A DNA stretch of 64,000 bases. It comes from Roseiarcus sp963820775 (lineage in GTDB: Bacteria > Pseudomonadota > Alphaproteobacteria > Rhizobiales > Beijerinckiaceae). The stretch covers positions 62,001-126,000 of the forward strand of contig CAWGBF010000003.1 of assembly GCA_963820775.1 (NCBI GenBank). The letters run 5' to 3'. The notes beneath the pieces were generated by a model. The model had not been told where the DNA came from and searched no databases. It saw only the letters and a list, made by a program, of their open reading frames with translations. Of the stretch, positions 37,518 through 45,803 are shown in pieces (positions within the stretch are counted from its first letter, which is position 1; the number at the start of each line of letters is the position of its first letter). The translations under genes were made by a program, and so were the position numbers.

Positions 37518-39812
37518 CTAACCCGCGGCTGCGTGCTCGTAGATGTCTTCTTCCTGCGCATTGTGAATGCGTGCGATCGTCTCGATGGATTCGATAGTCC
37601 GCTGTCCATCGCGGATCGCAATTGCGTCAATGTCTCCTTCGGAGAGACCTTCGGACATGCGTGAGAGCAGATGCGCGAGATGCAGGAGTTCGCGATGGAC
37701 CCGGCTCATCGCCGCAAGGCCATAGCCGCTCGCGAGCGATCGGCGCAACCTAGGGTAGACCTTCGTCTCGTCGGCCCGCTCATGCGAGACGAGGTCTTTC
37801 GCGACGATGCCGTTTGCTTCGCGGATCAGTTCCACGCCCTCACGCGGTTCGGCCGAGTCGAGAGCGCCAACGATGTCGCGCAGCCGATCGAGGCCCGCTT
37901 CGAGCTTCATATGCTCCTCGCGTAACGCATTCGCGTCGCTCGCCGACAGGCTTGCGCGCCTCCAGTTGCGCCCTGAGCCCAGCGCGCGCAGGGCATTGAG
38001 AATGACGGCGACGTCGATGGCCTCCTGCGTCAGCGCGCCGGCGATGGGCGTAAGCCAACCAAAGGCGGCGGCGATCATGGCTAGGAACGAGAGGGCCATG
38101 CCGCCAGCCATGCTCTGGAACGCGATGGCGTAGGTGCGGCGAGCAATCCCGACGGCATCGGATACGCGATCTACCGCGTCGACCAGGATGACGACGTCGG
38201 CGGCTTCAGACGATGCGCTCGCGCCCCGCGCGCCCATCGCTACACCGACATTCGCCGCGGCGAGGGCGGGGGCGTCGTTGACGCCATCGCCGACCATGAG
38301 AGTTGGCTGGAGTTCTTGCTCGACCGCGACAGCCGCGACCTTGTCGGCCGGGTCGCGATCCGAAAGGACGGAATCGATATCGAGCGCGGCTCCGATCGCC
38401 TCCGCAGTCTCCGCTCGGTCGCCCGTAAGCATAACGATTCGCGAGACGCCAGAGGCCCGCAGGCCCTGGATGGCGCGCGGCGCCTCTCGGCGCAACTGAT
38501 CGGCAAGCAGGATCGCGCCCGCCGGCGCCCCGTCCGCGACGACGAAAACGGCGAGAGCCGACCGAAACGAGGCCTGGCGAAGGATGCGCCGCGCCGAGGG
38601 ATTCGCCGGCGAGGACCCGAACACATAGCCATGCGCGCCGGCGCGAACGCGACGCCCTGAGACCTCGCCCTCCAATCCCGACCCCATCGCCTCCCGGACG
38701 TCAGTCGGAGTATCGAGCCCAAGGCCGCGTTCGTGCGCTGCGGCGACGATAGCCGCTGCGACGGGGTGCTGCGACGCTTGCTCGAGGGAGCCGACGAGGC
38801 GAAGCGTCTCGTCAATGCTCCAGCCGGGCGCGGTCTCGATCCGCAGGATGCGCGCCCCGCCAACCGTCAGCGTGCCGGTCTTGTCGAAGATGACGGTACG
38901 CGTCCGCGCCAGCGCCTCGAGCGCGAACCCGCCCTTCATCAGGATGCCACGGCGCGCCGCGCGCGCGACGCCTGCAATATAGGCGACCGGAGCGGCGAGG
39001 ATCAGCGGGCATGGCGTCGCTGTCACGAGGACGGCAAGCCCGCGAACCGGATCGCCGGAAGAGTCCCATGCGATTCCCGCGAGAGCGAGCGAGACGGGCA
39101 GAAGCAGAAGTGCGAACCTGTCCGCCATCCGGATGGTCGGCGCCTTGGCGGTCTGCGCTGCCGTCGCCATCCGCACGATGCCGGCGTAGGTGCTTTCGCC
39201 TTCTGTTGTCGTCGCCTGAAGCGAAAACGTCTGTCCTGCGTTGACAGCGCCGCTGCGCACCGCCTCGCTCTGGCGCCGCGTGACCGGGATCGGCTCGCCG
39301 GTGAGGGCCGACTCGTCGAGCACCGCGTCCGAGTCCGCGAGGATCCCATCGACCGGCACGACCTCGCCGGCGCGCACGAGAAGCCGGTCGCCGATCGCGA
39401 CGTCCGCAACCGGAATGTCGCCCACCTGGCCAGCGGTCTCGCGATGCGCGATGCGAGGCGCGCGGTCGATCAGTGATTTGAGGTCGCGCTCCGCGCGGGA
39501 GACCGCGAATTCCTCGAGCGCGTTCCCTCCAGCATACATGACTGCGACGACGATTGCGGCGAGGTTCTCGCTGAGTGCAAGCGCCCCGATCATGGAGAGG
39601 AGCGCGACTGCGTCCACTCCGAGCCGGCCCGCGAGGAAGTCACGGACGATCGAGGCGACAAGTCCGACGATCACTGGGACCGCGCCCGCCGCCCAGACCC
39701 AATGTGCGATCGCCGGGTTGCCGGATGCCCACGCGACGCCGCCTGCCGACAGCGCCGCGAGCGCGATAGCGATCAGAGCGCGGGGGAGAAGTCTGTCGAG
39801 GGCGAGGCTCAT
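37518..39812 (-). CDS. Heavy-metal P1B-ATPase with C-terminal hemerythrin-like domain
   Basis: 764 residues. The actuator TGEP is at 171-174, the membrane metal site is TPCPL (266-270), D310 in FDKTGT is the phosphorylated Asp, and the hinge is GDGVNDAPALAAA near 510. There is no N-terminal CxxC metal-binding domain. Past the last helices, about 620-764, is a hemerythrin HHE-type segment with regularly placed ligands: REEHMKLE, HERADE, HRELLHL and IHNAQEEDIYEH. Such a domain could bind iron or another metal and tune transport. The start overlaps the stop of a 41-codon frame by ATGA. Confidence 0.88.
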   Translation of the reverse strand: MSLALDRLLPRALIAIALAALSAGGVAWASGNPAIAHWVWAAGAVPVIVGLVASIVRDFLAGRLGVDAVALLSMIGALALSENLAAIVVAVMYAGGNALEEFAVSRAERDLKSLIDRAPRIAHRETAGQVGDIPVADVAIGDRLLVRAGEVVPVDGILADSDAVLDESALTGEPIPVTRRQSEAVRSGAVNAGQTFSLQATTTEGESTYAGIVRMATAAQTAKAPTIRMADRFALLLLPVSLALAGIAWDSSGDPVRGLAVLVTATPCPLILAAPVAYIAGVARAARRGILMKGGFALEALARTRTVIFDKTGTLTVGGARILRIETAPGWSIDETLRLVGSLEQASQHPVAAAIVAAAHERGLGLDTPTDVREAMGSGLEGEVSGRRVRAGAHGYVFGSSPANPSARRILRQASFRSALAVFVVADGAPAGAILLADQLRREAPRAIQGLRASGVSRIVMLTGDRAETAEAIGAALDIDSVLSDRDPADKVAAVAVEQELQPTLMVGDGVNDAPALAAANVGVAMGARGASASSEAADVVILVDAVDRVSDAVGIARRTYAIAFQSMAGGMALSFLAMIAAAFGWLTPIAGALTQEAIDVAVILNALRALGSGRNWRRASLSASDANALREEHMKLEAGLDRLRDIVGALDSAEPREGVELIREANGIVAKDLVSHERADETKVYPRLRRSLASGYGLAAMSRVHRELLHLAHLLSRMSEGLSEGDIDAIAIRDGQRTIESIETIARIHNAQEEDIYEHAAAG

Positions 39813-39934
39813 CGGCGCCCCGCAAATCGGCTACGTCGCCAGGCCGTGTAGCGGCGTTTGCCTTGCTGCTGCTGCATCGCGCTCCGCATCTTCTGCATAC
39901 GGTCCATCATGGACTTCATCTGATCTATGTGCAT
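39809..39934 (-). CDS. Small Met/Gln/Arg-rich protein (41 aa) coupled to the P1B-ATPase
   Basis: MHIDQMKSMMDRMQKMRSAM, a Gln run, then an Arg/Lys-rich tail ending FAGRR. The Met pattern makes one face of a single helix (M-x2-M/M-x3-M spacing) followed by a basic tail. Its stop overlaps the ATPase start by ATGA, as expected for coupled translation. It has no strong ribosome binding site. Methionine-rich helices bind soft metals such as Cu(I), so a metal chaperone or transporter subunit is conceivable; this is inference. Confidence 0.5.
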   Translation of the reverse strand: MHIDQMKSMMDRMQKMRSAMQQQQGKRRYTAWRRSRFAGRR

Positions 39935-39959
39935 TTTGTCGGCGTCACGAACCGCCGTC

Positions 39960-40049
39960 TCAAAACCCCTCGGCCTTCAGTCGAGCTTGAGCTTCCGCTT
40001 CACTGAGACCTGCGATACGGGCGGGTGATTTGGTCGAGTCGTCCATCAT
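39960..40049 (-). pseudogene. N-terminal stub of a P-type ATPase (29 codons)
   Basis: The sequence DDSTKSPARIAGLSEAEAQA followed by RLKAEGF and a stop matches the start of cation-ATPase N-terminal domains (GLSEAEA-x-x-RL-x-x-x-G-x-N). Everything after the first few conserved residues is lost. It sits 26 bases before the small coupled ORF, so it may be the abandoned start of an earlier ATPase gene at this spot. Confidence 0.55.
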
Positions 40050-40179
40050 CGATCGCCCCGGTCGCGCGAGCTCGAGAGGTTCAATAGTCGACCGGGGCAT
40101 GCGCTTTGACGCAGATCAATGCAGTGGGCAGATCTTTCTTATTACGCGTGATTTCATCCAGCCAGAATTGGAGGGAACC

Positions 40180-40878
40180 ATGGATGCAATGTCCCCATCG
40201 TCGATTCAAGCGACGCGCATCGCGGTCTGGGATCCGATCGTGCGCTTCGGACACTGGGCGCTCGTTGTCGCCTTCGCGGTCGCCTACCTAACCGCCGAGG
40301 AAGAGAGGGGTTCGCCGGACGCCCTTCATGTTTGGGGCGGCTATATCGTTGGAGCGATCGTGATTCTGCGCGTGGTCTGGGGATTTGTGGGGCCGAGATA
40401 CGCGCGCTTCAGCGATTTCATCTGCGGGCCCATCGCCGCCCTGCGATATCTCGTTGACCTGATATCCGGCCGCGCGCGCCGCTATGTCGGACACAGTCCC
40501 GCCGGAGGCGCCATGGTCATCGCATTGCTGGCCTGCCTCGCCGGGACCGTCGTCACCGGCGTCATCGCCTATGGCGAGGGCGGCAAGGGGCCGCTCGCGG
40601 CCCAAGGCGCCACTGTTCTGAATATGGCCACCGCTGCGGAAAACGAAGCGGGACGCGACGCTGCTGAAACAGAAGGCTCTGAGCGCGGAAGAACCGCCAT
40701 CGGAGAATTGCACGGCGCGCTCGCCAACATTACCTTGGCCCTCGTGATATTGCATGTCCTGGGGGTTGGGGTCGCCAGCTTCGCCCATCATGAAAATCTC
40801 CTCGTCGGGATGCTGAGCGGCAAGAAGCGTGCGGAAGATTCTTCCGAGGGGCGGCGCGGGCTGACCCGCAATTCATAG
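40180..40878 (+). CDS. Cytochrome b561-type membrane protein
   Basis: 232 residues from ATG 40180, with GGAGGGAA in front. Four membrane helices carry the heme ligands: WDPIVRFGHWALVVAF (His in helix 1), ALHVWGGYIVGAIVILRVVW (His in helix 2), and LVILHVLGVGVASFAHH near the end. It resembles the b-type cytochrome subunit of Ni/Fe-hydrogenases and b561 proteins, which hand electrons between the quinone pool and a periplasmic partner. An Ala/Glu-rich loop (AAENEAGRDAAETEG) separates helices 3 and 4. The broken paralogue follows. Confidence 0.85.
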   Translation: MDAMSPSSIQATRIAVWDPIVRFGHWALVVAFAVAYLTAEEERGSPDALHVWGGYIVGAIVILRVVWGFVGPRYARFSDFICGPIAALRYLVDLISGRARRYVGHSPAGGAMVIALLACLAGTVVTGVIAYGEGGKGPLAAQGATVLNMATAAENEAGRDAAETEGSERGRTAIGELHGALANITLALVILHVLGVGVASFAHHENLLVGMLSGKKRAEDSSEGRRGLTRNS

Positions 40879-40953
40879 CAATCGGAAGAAAGCGGCGATT
40901 GGCCCCCGAACGATATGCTGCGTGAGGATCGTCTGCAGGAGTAGGACAGAGCG

Positions 40954-41372
40954 ATGTCCAGCGACCAACTCGTTTCTTATCGTGTGTGGGACGCGCCGAC
41001 CCGGTGGTTCCACTGGATCAATGCTCTCACGGTGCTGGGTGATTCTGGTTGGGATTCTCATCCTGTTTGCCGGCAGCCTCGGCGTCTCGCCTGCGGGACG
41101 GGTGACGATCAAGGCGATCCATGTCTGGTTCGGCTACGCGATGACCCTCAATCTGCTATGGCGATTCGTCTGGGCGTTTCTCGGCAACAAATATGCACGC
41201 TGGAAGGCCATTCTTCCCGGCGGACCGGGCTACCTGGCGGCGCTGGACGCCTATGCCTCGGCATTCGTCGCCGGCCGTCCCAAGCGCTACCTCGGCCACA
41301 ATCCGATCGGTCGATTGGCGGGTTTTGATTATCTTCCTGCTGCTCGTCGTTCAGGCGGCGTCGTCTTCGTAA
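40954..41372 (+). pseudogene. Broken second cytochrome b561-type gene
   Basis: The beginning, YRVWDAPTRWFHWINALTVLG (first helix), is in one frame. From about 41040 it continues in a second frame as ILVGILILFAGSLGVSPAGR, AIHVWFGYAMTLNLLWRFVW and KYARWKAILPGGPGYLAALD. Then near 41325 a third frame gives VLIIFLLLVVQAASS and a stop. The C-terminal helix with the last heme ligand is absent. It follows the intact cytochrome b by 75 bases. Confidence 0.75.
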
Positions 41373-41525
41373 AGCTTGCAATCCTGCGACCGGCCACAGC
41401 CGCCACGAAAGCCGGCATTTCGCTATTTCTAGTTTTTCAAACATTTTCTTGATGGTTCTCTAAATCTGCAGTATTCTCTCTGCTTCCGATGACAGAGCCG
41501 CCGGCCGGCGGCGCAAAGAGGCGGC

Positions 41526-42134
41526 ATGGTTGAGGGAATAGCGCCAACACGGCGCCGGCGGTTGGGCGCGCACGGCATGATGTTCCGGCGGCGGCGGATT
41601 TTCGCCCGGCTGCGCGAGGGCTTCACTTATGAGGAAATCGCCAACCAGGAAGGCGTGACGATCACGCGGATCCGGCAGATTGTCGCCGCGGAGCTGCAGC
41701 AACGCTCGGTCGACAGCGGCGCCGAACACGCGAAGCTGCAACTCGAGCGTCTCGCCTCCGTAATGCAGCTTGCGGCCGAAGCGGTCGCCGCCGGCGACGT
41801 GACCGCCATCACGCCCTATCTCAAAGTGCTTGACCGGCTCGATCGCTACCAGACGGCCGCCAGCGCCAACCAGGTCTATGACGACGAAGCGCGCAAGAAG
41901 CTCATGGACAAGATCAACCGTCTCGCCGAGAACCTCGGCATCAACAAGGACTTCGAAGCCGCGGTGCAGGAGCACCTGAAGAAGACCGGCCAGATTCCCG
42001 CCGATGAGCCCGGCGAGAGGGAGGGAGCGGACGTGGCGAGCGGAATGGAGGCGCTGACCGAGGCCGACCCGCTTGAGGCGTTCCACGCGGAGACGGCGGC
42101 GAGCCCCGACTTTTTTAGTTTAAATCCCTCGTAA
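41526..42134 (+). CDS. HTH-domain protein, sigma-region-4 / phage-packaging-like (202 aa)
   Basis: A helix-turn-helix lies at about 25-58 (RRIFARLREGFTYEEIANQE then GVTITRIRQIVAAELQQR), in the style of sigma-70 region 4 and of small-terminase DNA-binding domains. A long helical middle (ERLASVMQLAAEAVAAGD, LKVLDRLDRYQTAAS) and an acidic, flexible end follow. There is no membrane segment. The last codons and stop run into a copy of the interspersed repeat (42121-42165). Upstream DNA is AT-rich, and the gene is isolated, which suggests an accessory gene. Exact role unknown. Confidence 0.6.
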   Translation: MVEGIAPTRRRRLGAHGMMFRRRRIFARLREGFTYEEIANQEGVTITRIRQIVAAELQQRSVDSGAEHAKLQLERLASVMQLAAEAVAAGDVTAITPYLKVLDRLDRYQTAASANQVYDDEARKKLMDKINRLAENLGINKDFEAAVQEHLKKTGQIPADEPGEREGADVASGMEALTEADPLEAFHAETAASPDFFSLNPS

Positions 42135-42165
42135 CCCATTGAAAAGTTTGAATCCGAAAAAATAA
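42121..42165 (-). repeat. Interspersed repeat, copy C (partial)
   Basis: Read on the minus strand this contains GATTCAAACTTTTCAATGGG and TTACGAGGGATTTA. It shares 18 identical bases, ACTTTTCAATGGGTTACG, with copy A (14956-14973 region) and the same core with two changes in copy B. It overlaps the stop codon of the preceding CDS. Confidence 0.65.
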
Positions 42166-42200
42166 ACGTAAGTAAAAGAAAGCATTTTTATTTTCGTTTA

Positions 42201-42238
42201 GTTGCGCTTAGTTGCGGCTATTTGCGCTTACTTGCCCG
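42201..42238 (+). repeat. Four imperfect 10-bp tandem repeats
   Basis: Units GTTGCGCTTA, GTTGCGGCTA, TTTGCGCTTA and CTTGCCCGGA follow each other with a period of exactly ten bases, and TTTTCGTTTA just before is a weaker fifth. They lie in a short AT-rich patch between the repeat copy and apt. Helix-phased repeats of this kind can be protein-binding sites; no binder is known. Confidence 0.6.
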
Positions 42239-42408
42239 GACTTGGGTCGTTGGGGGGCCAGGAATTGCGCCCGCGCGCGGATCGCTGTCCGCATCGCGCC
42301 GGGCCGACGGCCGTTTGCCGGGAGCCCGCACCCCCGTCGCCGATGGCTTTCGATCGCGAATGCGATATGGATGGATGAAGGCTTCGCCCCGAATCGAGCT
42401 TGGGACCC

Positions 42409-42936
42409 ATGCTTCTCGCCGACACCATCCGCACGATCCCGGACTACCCGAAAAAGGGCATCCTGTTTCGCGACATCACGACGCTCTTGGGCGACGCGAA
42501 GGCCTTTCGCCGCGCGGTCGACGAGCTCGTGCAGCCCTGGGCGGGACGCAAGATCGACAAGGTCGCGGGCGTCGAGGCGCGCGGGTTCATTCTGGGCGGC
42601 GCGGTCGCCCATCAATTGTCCGCGGGCTTCGTGCCGATACGGAAGAAGGGCAAGCTGCCGCACGCCACCGTCTCGATCCCCTATTCGCTCGAATACGGAC
42701 TCGACCACATGGAGATGCACGAGGACGCGGTGACGAAAGGGGAGCGCGTGATCCTGGTCGACGATCTGATTGCGACCGGGGGAACGGCGGAAGGCGCCGT
42801 CAAGCTTCTCCGGCAGATGGGCGCCGAGGTGGTCGCCGCCTGTTTCGTCATCGACCTGCCTGACCTGGGCGGCGCGGCCAAGCTCGAGGCTTTAAACGTT
42901 CCGGTGCGCAGTCTGGTTACTTTCCCCGGCCATTAG
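42409..42936 (+). CDS. apt: Adenine phosphoribosyltransferase
   Basis: 175 residues from ATG 42409. It salvages adenine to AMP with PRPP in the cytoplasm. Landmarks are IRTIPDYPKKGILFRDITTL, VAGVEARGFILGGAVA, RKKGKLPHATVSIPYSLEYG, and the PRPP loop VILVDDLIATGGTAEGA. A TTG three codons earlier is possible but less likely. It is followed by a palindromic repeat. Confidence 0.93.
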   Translation: MLLADTIRTIPDYPKKGILFRDITTLLGDAKAFRRAVDELVQPWAGRKIDKVAGVEARGFILGGAVAHQLSAGFVPIRKKGKLPHATVSIPYSLEYGLDHMEMHEDAVTKGERVILVDDLIATGGTAEGAVKLLRQMGAEVVAACFVIDLPDLGGAAKLEALNVPVRSLVTFPGH

Positions 42937-42965
42937 AGCAAATTGGACTTGGGTCGAACCACGAT

Positions 42966-43044
42966 CGTCATTGCGAGCAAAGCGAAGCAATCCAGGGATC
43001 GTCGTTCTCTGGATTGCTTCGTCGCTGCGCTCCTCACAATGACG
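42966..43044 (+). repeat. Extragenic palindromic repeat
   Basis: GTCATTGCGAGC, a GAAGCAATCCAG arm, a short loop, then CTGGATTGCTTCGTCGC and CTCACAATGAC form a long imperfect hairpin of about 79 bases. This sequence type is scattered in many copies through Hyphomicrobiales genomes between genes. Placed just after apt, it may also end or protect the transcript. Confidence 0.8.
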
Positions 43045-43083
43045 ATTCCATAGGAACGTAGTAGGAGACTCAGGTGCGCCCTT

Positions 43084-43218
43084 TCAGGCTTTGGCCGGCG
43101 CCGGAATCTCGCACATTTCGGAACGGACGAGGAAGCGTTTCTCGCACCCATTGTCGAGGGAGAACATGCCGCCGCGGCCGGGTATGACGTCGATGACGAT
43201 GTCGGTGTGAACCCGCGC
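43084..43218 (-). pseudogene. C-terminal fragment of a DUF779 protein
   Basis: The minus strand encodes HTDIVIDVIPGRGGMFSLDN then CEKRFLVRSEMC and a stop. That is the last third of a DUF779 protein, a small family often found next to acetaldehyde dehydrogenases. The first 70 or so residues, including the Cys-rich part, are gone; instead the GNAT gene begins upstream. Confidence 0.7.
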
Positions 43219-43247
43219 GCGAAGGGGGTCTCGCCGCGCGTCAGGCC

Positions 43248-43868
43248 TTACGCGCCTTTCTCCCGCGCCTCCGCCACCGCCCGCCAATGGGCGTCGAACA
43301 GGGCGGCGCTGAAGTCGAGCGCGTCGCTCGACGCTTCGCGGATCAGCGAGAGCGCGGTCGGTCGCCGCGCGGTCAGGCGGCCGGTCAGCGAATTCTCCTC
43401 GAAAGTGAAATGCGCCTTAAATTTCTTCGCCAGGTTCTGCATGCCGACGTTGTCGGGCAGGCAGACGATCTCGATCGTCTCGACGCCATGGTTAGTGGCG
43501 GCGCGCAGGATGCGCTTGAACAGCTTCTCGCCGATGCCGCGGCGCCGATAGAGCTGGTCGACAGAGAACGCCGCCTCGGCTTGGATGTGGCGTCCGAACG
43601 GCGCCTGCTCGCTCCAGATCGCTTGATTGGAGCGGAGTTCCGCAGCGCCCACCATTTTGCCGTCGACAAACGCGCCGTAAAGAAGGTCTCCCTTACCGAA
43701 GCAGTTTTCCGCATAGCGGACAAGAAAGTCATCCGACATGCCGCCGCCGAAGCGCAAATGCCGGCTGCGCGGGTCAAGGCTGACCAGATGATCGCGGAAC
43801 GCTTCCTTGTCCGCTAGCCAAAGCCGCCGAATTTCTACGGGGGATGAAATTCCTTGGTTCATAATCAA
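43248..43868 (-). CDS. GNAT family N-acetyltransferase
   Basis: 206 residues with one GNAT domain. MVGAAELRSNQAIW is the beta-4 region, and AEAAFSVDQLYRRRGIGEKL contains the acetyl-CoA loop (Q/R-x-x-G-x-G/A as RRRGIGEKL). GVETIEIVCLPDNVGMQNLA follows as the beta-5 / alpha-4 region. Substrate unknown; the N-terminal PVEIRRLWLADKEAFRDHL fits the acetyltransferase halves fused to acyl-CoA synthetases and stand-alone regulators of metabolism. Confidence 0.85.
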   Translation of the reverse strand: MIMNQGISSPVEIRRLWLADKEAFRDHLVSLDPRSRHLRFGGGMSDDFLVRYAENCFGKGDLLYGAFVDGKMVGAAELRSNQAIWSEQAPFGRHIQAEAAFSVDQLYRRRGIGEKLFKRILRAATNHGVETIEIVCLPDNVGMQNLAKKFKAHFTFEENSLTGRLTARRPTALSLIREASSDALDFSAALFDAHWRAVAEAREKGA

Positions 43869-43930
43869 CCTCGCCGAGTTCGTCCTCGGCGCTTCATCCC
43901 GCTTTCATATTGTGCCTTGCACCATATTTT

Positions 43931-44917
43931 TCAATTCGCGACCGCGCCGAGGCTGAGCAAGGTTTTGCCGAGCGTCTGGCGCTTGGCGATCGCCTCGAAC
44001 GCTTTCCGGTAATCCTCCAGCGGATATGTGGCGTGGACATGAACGCTCAAGACCCTGGATTTCGCCCAGTCCATCAATTGACCCATGTTCTCGCGATTCG
44101 CTTCCGGTTCGCGCGCGGTGAATTCGCCCCAATAGACGCCGCGGATGTCGCAGCCCTTCAACAGCGGAATATTGAGCGGTGGGCGTGGAATCTCGCCCGA
44201 CGCGAAGCCAATCACGAGAAGCCGCCCTTTCCAGGCGAGCGAACGTAGGGCCGCTTCGGTGAGAGCGCCCCCGACCGGATCGTAAACGACGTCGACGCCT
44301 TTGGGCGCGAGCTCCTTGAGGCGGGCGCGCATGTCTTCGCTTGCAGTGTTGATCGTCTCGGCTGCGCCATAGCGGCGGGCGAAGGCGAGCTTTTCCTCTG
44401 AGGACGCGCCTGCGATCACGCGAGCGCCCATCGCCTTGCCGATTTCGACCGCCGCGAGCCCGACGCCCCCTGAAGCCCCAAGGACGAAAAGGGTCTCGCC
44501 GGCCTTCATCTCAGCGCGCTGTTTGAGCGCGTGCAGCGACGTGCCGTACGCGACCGAAAGGCCTGCGGCCTTGTCGAGGGCGAGACCGTCGGGGATCTTC
44601 GCCAGTCGGGTCGTGGGGATCGCGATCTCTTCTGCCGCGGCCCCGTAAGAGCAGACGCCCATGACCCGGTCGCCAACCTCAAAGCCTCGCGCTCCCCGTC
44701 CCAGGCCGACCACATGACCGGAGAACTCGCCGCCCGGCGAAAATGGCGGCTTGGGCCTCACCTGGTATTTGCCCTCGATAATCAACGTGTCGAAGAAGTT
44801 GAGCCCCGCATAGGCGATCTTGACCAGGGCCTCGCCGTCGCCGGCCGTGGGCGCCTCGACCTCCGTCACTACTAAGTTTTCGGCGGGGCCAAGCGACGGA
44901 CAGATCAGCGCTTTCAT
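43931..44917 (-). CDS. NADPH:quinone oxidoreductase / zinc-type ADH family
   Basis: 328 residues of the MDR family without zinc ligands, as in quinone reductases. YAGLNFFDTLIIEGKYQ and PFSPGGEFSGHVVGLG are the catalytic-domain marks; the NADPH motif is LGASGGVGLAAVEIGKAMGA. I choose ATG 44917 because TAGGAG lies eight bases upstream and MKALICPS starts as family members do; an ATG eight codons earlier is also in frame. It reduces quinones or enones with NADPH in the cytoplasm. Same strand as the GNAT gene. Confidence 0.9.
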   Translation of the reverse strand: MKALICPSLGPAENLVVTEVEAPTAGDGEALVKIAYAGLNFFDTLIIEGKYQVRPKPPFSPGGEFSGHVVGLGRGARGFEVGDRVMGVCSYGAAAEEIAIPTTRLAKIPDGLALDKAAGLSVAYGTSLHALKQRAEMKAGETLFVLGASGGVGLAAVEIGKAMGARVIAGASSEEKLAFARRYGAAETINTASEDMRARLKELAPKGVDVVYDPVGGALTEAALRSLAWKGRLLVIGFASGEIPRPPLNIPLLKGCDIRGVYWGEFTAREPEANRENMGQLMDWAKSRVLSVHVHATYPLEDYRKAFEAIAKRQTLGKTLLSLGAVAN

Positions 44918-45083
44918 CACGGGGCTCCTAATTTTACTCATTTTTCAGTAACCAAATGCAGGATTGCAGCCCCTGCGTCGGCCGGCAAGGCGGAAGGCCG
45001 GAATTTTGCCCGGATCGGACGGCAGGGAGGCCCGCCGCCCGGGTCTGGCCATAACGTCAGGCCCGGTTCAAAGGATTGTTGTG

Positions 45084-45755
45084 ATGACGCGTATCGCCAT
45101 TTCTTTCCTCCGCGCCATTGGATTTGCCGCCGCGGCGCTTTGCGTTGCGAGCGCACTCCTCGCGCCCGCTGTCGCCGCGAGCAAGGCCGCCAAGCCCGCG
45201 CCCAAATCGGGCGCCAAGGAGGAGGCGTCCAAGCCATCGCTGGTCGCGACCTTCGGCGATTGGAATGTCTTTGTCGGCCAAGTCGGCAAGGGGCGCATCT
45301 GCTATACGCTCGCTCAGCCGAAATCGCGCGAACCCGCGAGTCTGACCCGCGATCCGGGCTATGCGTTCATCTCCGACCGTCCATCGGAAGGGGTGCGCAA
45401 CGAAGTGTCCTTCATCATGGGCTTCGACGTCTCGGGGGGAGACACGGCCGAAGCAAAGACCGACGCCAAGCCGAGCGAGAAGCCAACGAAGTCGGACGCC
45501 AAATCGAAGACGTCCGCCGCCGCCGCCCCGGTCGCCCTGGTCGATCAGGCGTCGTTCGAGATGCTTCCCAAGGGCGGAAACCTCTGGGTCAAGAACGCGG
45601 CGAAAGAGAGCGCGCTGATCGCCGAAATGCGCAAAGGCGTGAAGTTGGTGGTCAAGGCGGCATCGCTCAGAGGTCACCAGTCAATCGACACTTATGCGCT
45701 TGGCGGGTTCTCGCAGGCGATGGACCGGCTGCAGAAGGAATGCCCCGGGAAGTGA
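45084..45755 (+). CDS. IalB family (invasion-associated locus B) periplasmic protein
   Basis: 223 residues. The signal peptide ends near LLAPAVAASK. The mature domain starts LVATFGDWNVFVGQVGKGR with the ICYTLAQPKSREP core, and continues with NEVSFIMGFDVSGGD, FEMLPKGGNLWVKN and VKLVVKAASLRGHQSIDTYAL. This is the alphaproteobacterial IalB family, exported proteins of mostly unknown role. A Lys/Ala-rich insert (KTDAKPSEKPTKSDAKSKTS) interrupts the domain. A terminator-like hairpin follows. Confidence 0.88.
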   Translation: MTRIAISFLRAIGFAAAALCVASALLAPAVAASKAAKPAPKSGAKEEASKPSLVATFGDWNVFVGQVGKGRICYTLAQPKSREPASLTRDPGYAFISDRPSEGVRNEVSFIMGFDVSGGDTAEAKTDAKPSEKPTKSDAKSKTSAAAAPVALVDQASFEMLPKGGNLWVKNAAKESALIAEMRKGVKLVVKAASLRGHQSIDTYALGGFSQAMDRLQKECPGK

Positions 45756-45780
45756 CGCGCGGATTGAGGCGCCTAGATCC

Positions 45781-45803
45781 AACCCCCTGAATCAGGGGTT
45801 TTC
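45781..45803 (+). terminator. Probable Rho-independent terminator after ialB
   Basis: CCCCT-GAATC-AGGGG with flanking AA/TT forms a compact stem followed by TTTTC. It lies 26 bases after the stop of the IalB gene and would end its transcript. Confidence 0.55.
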
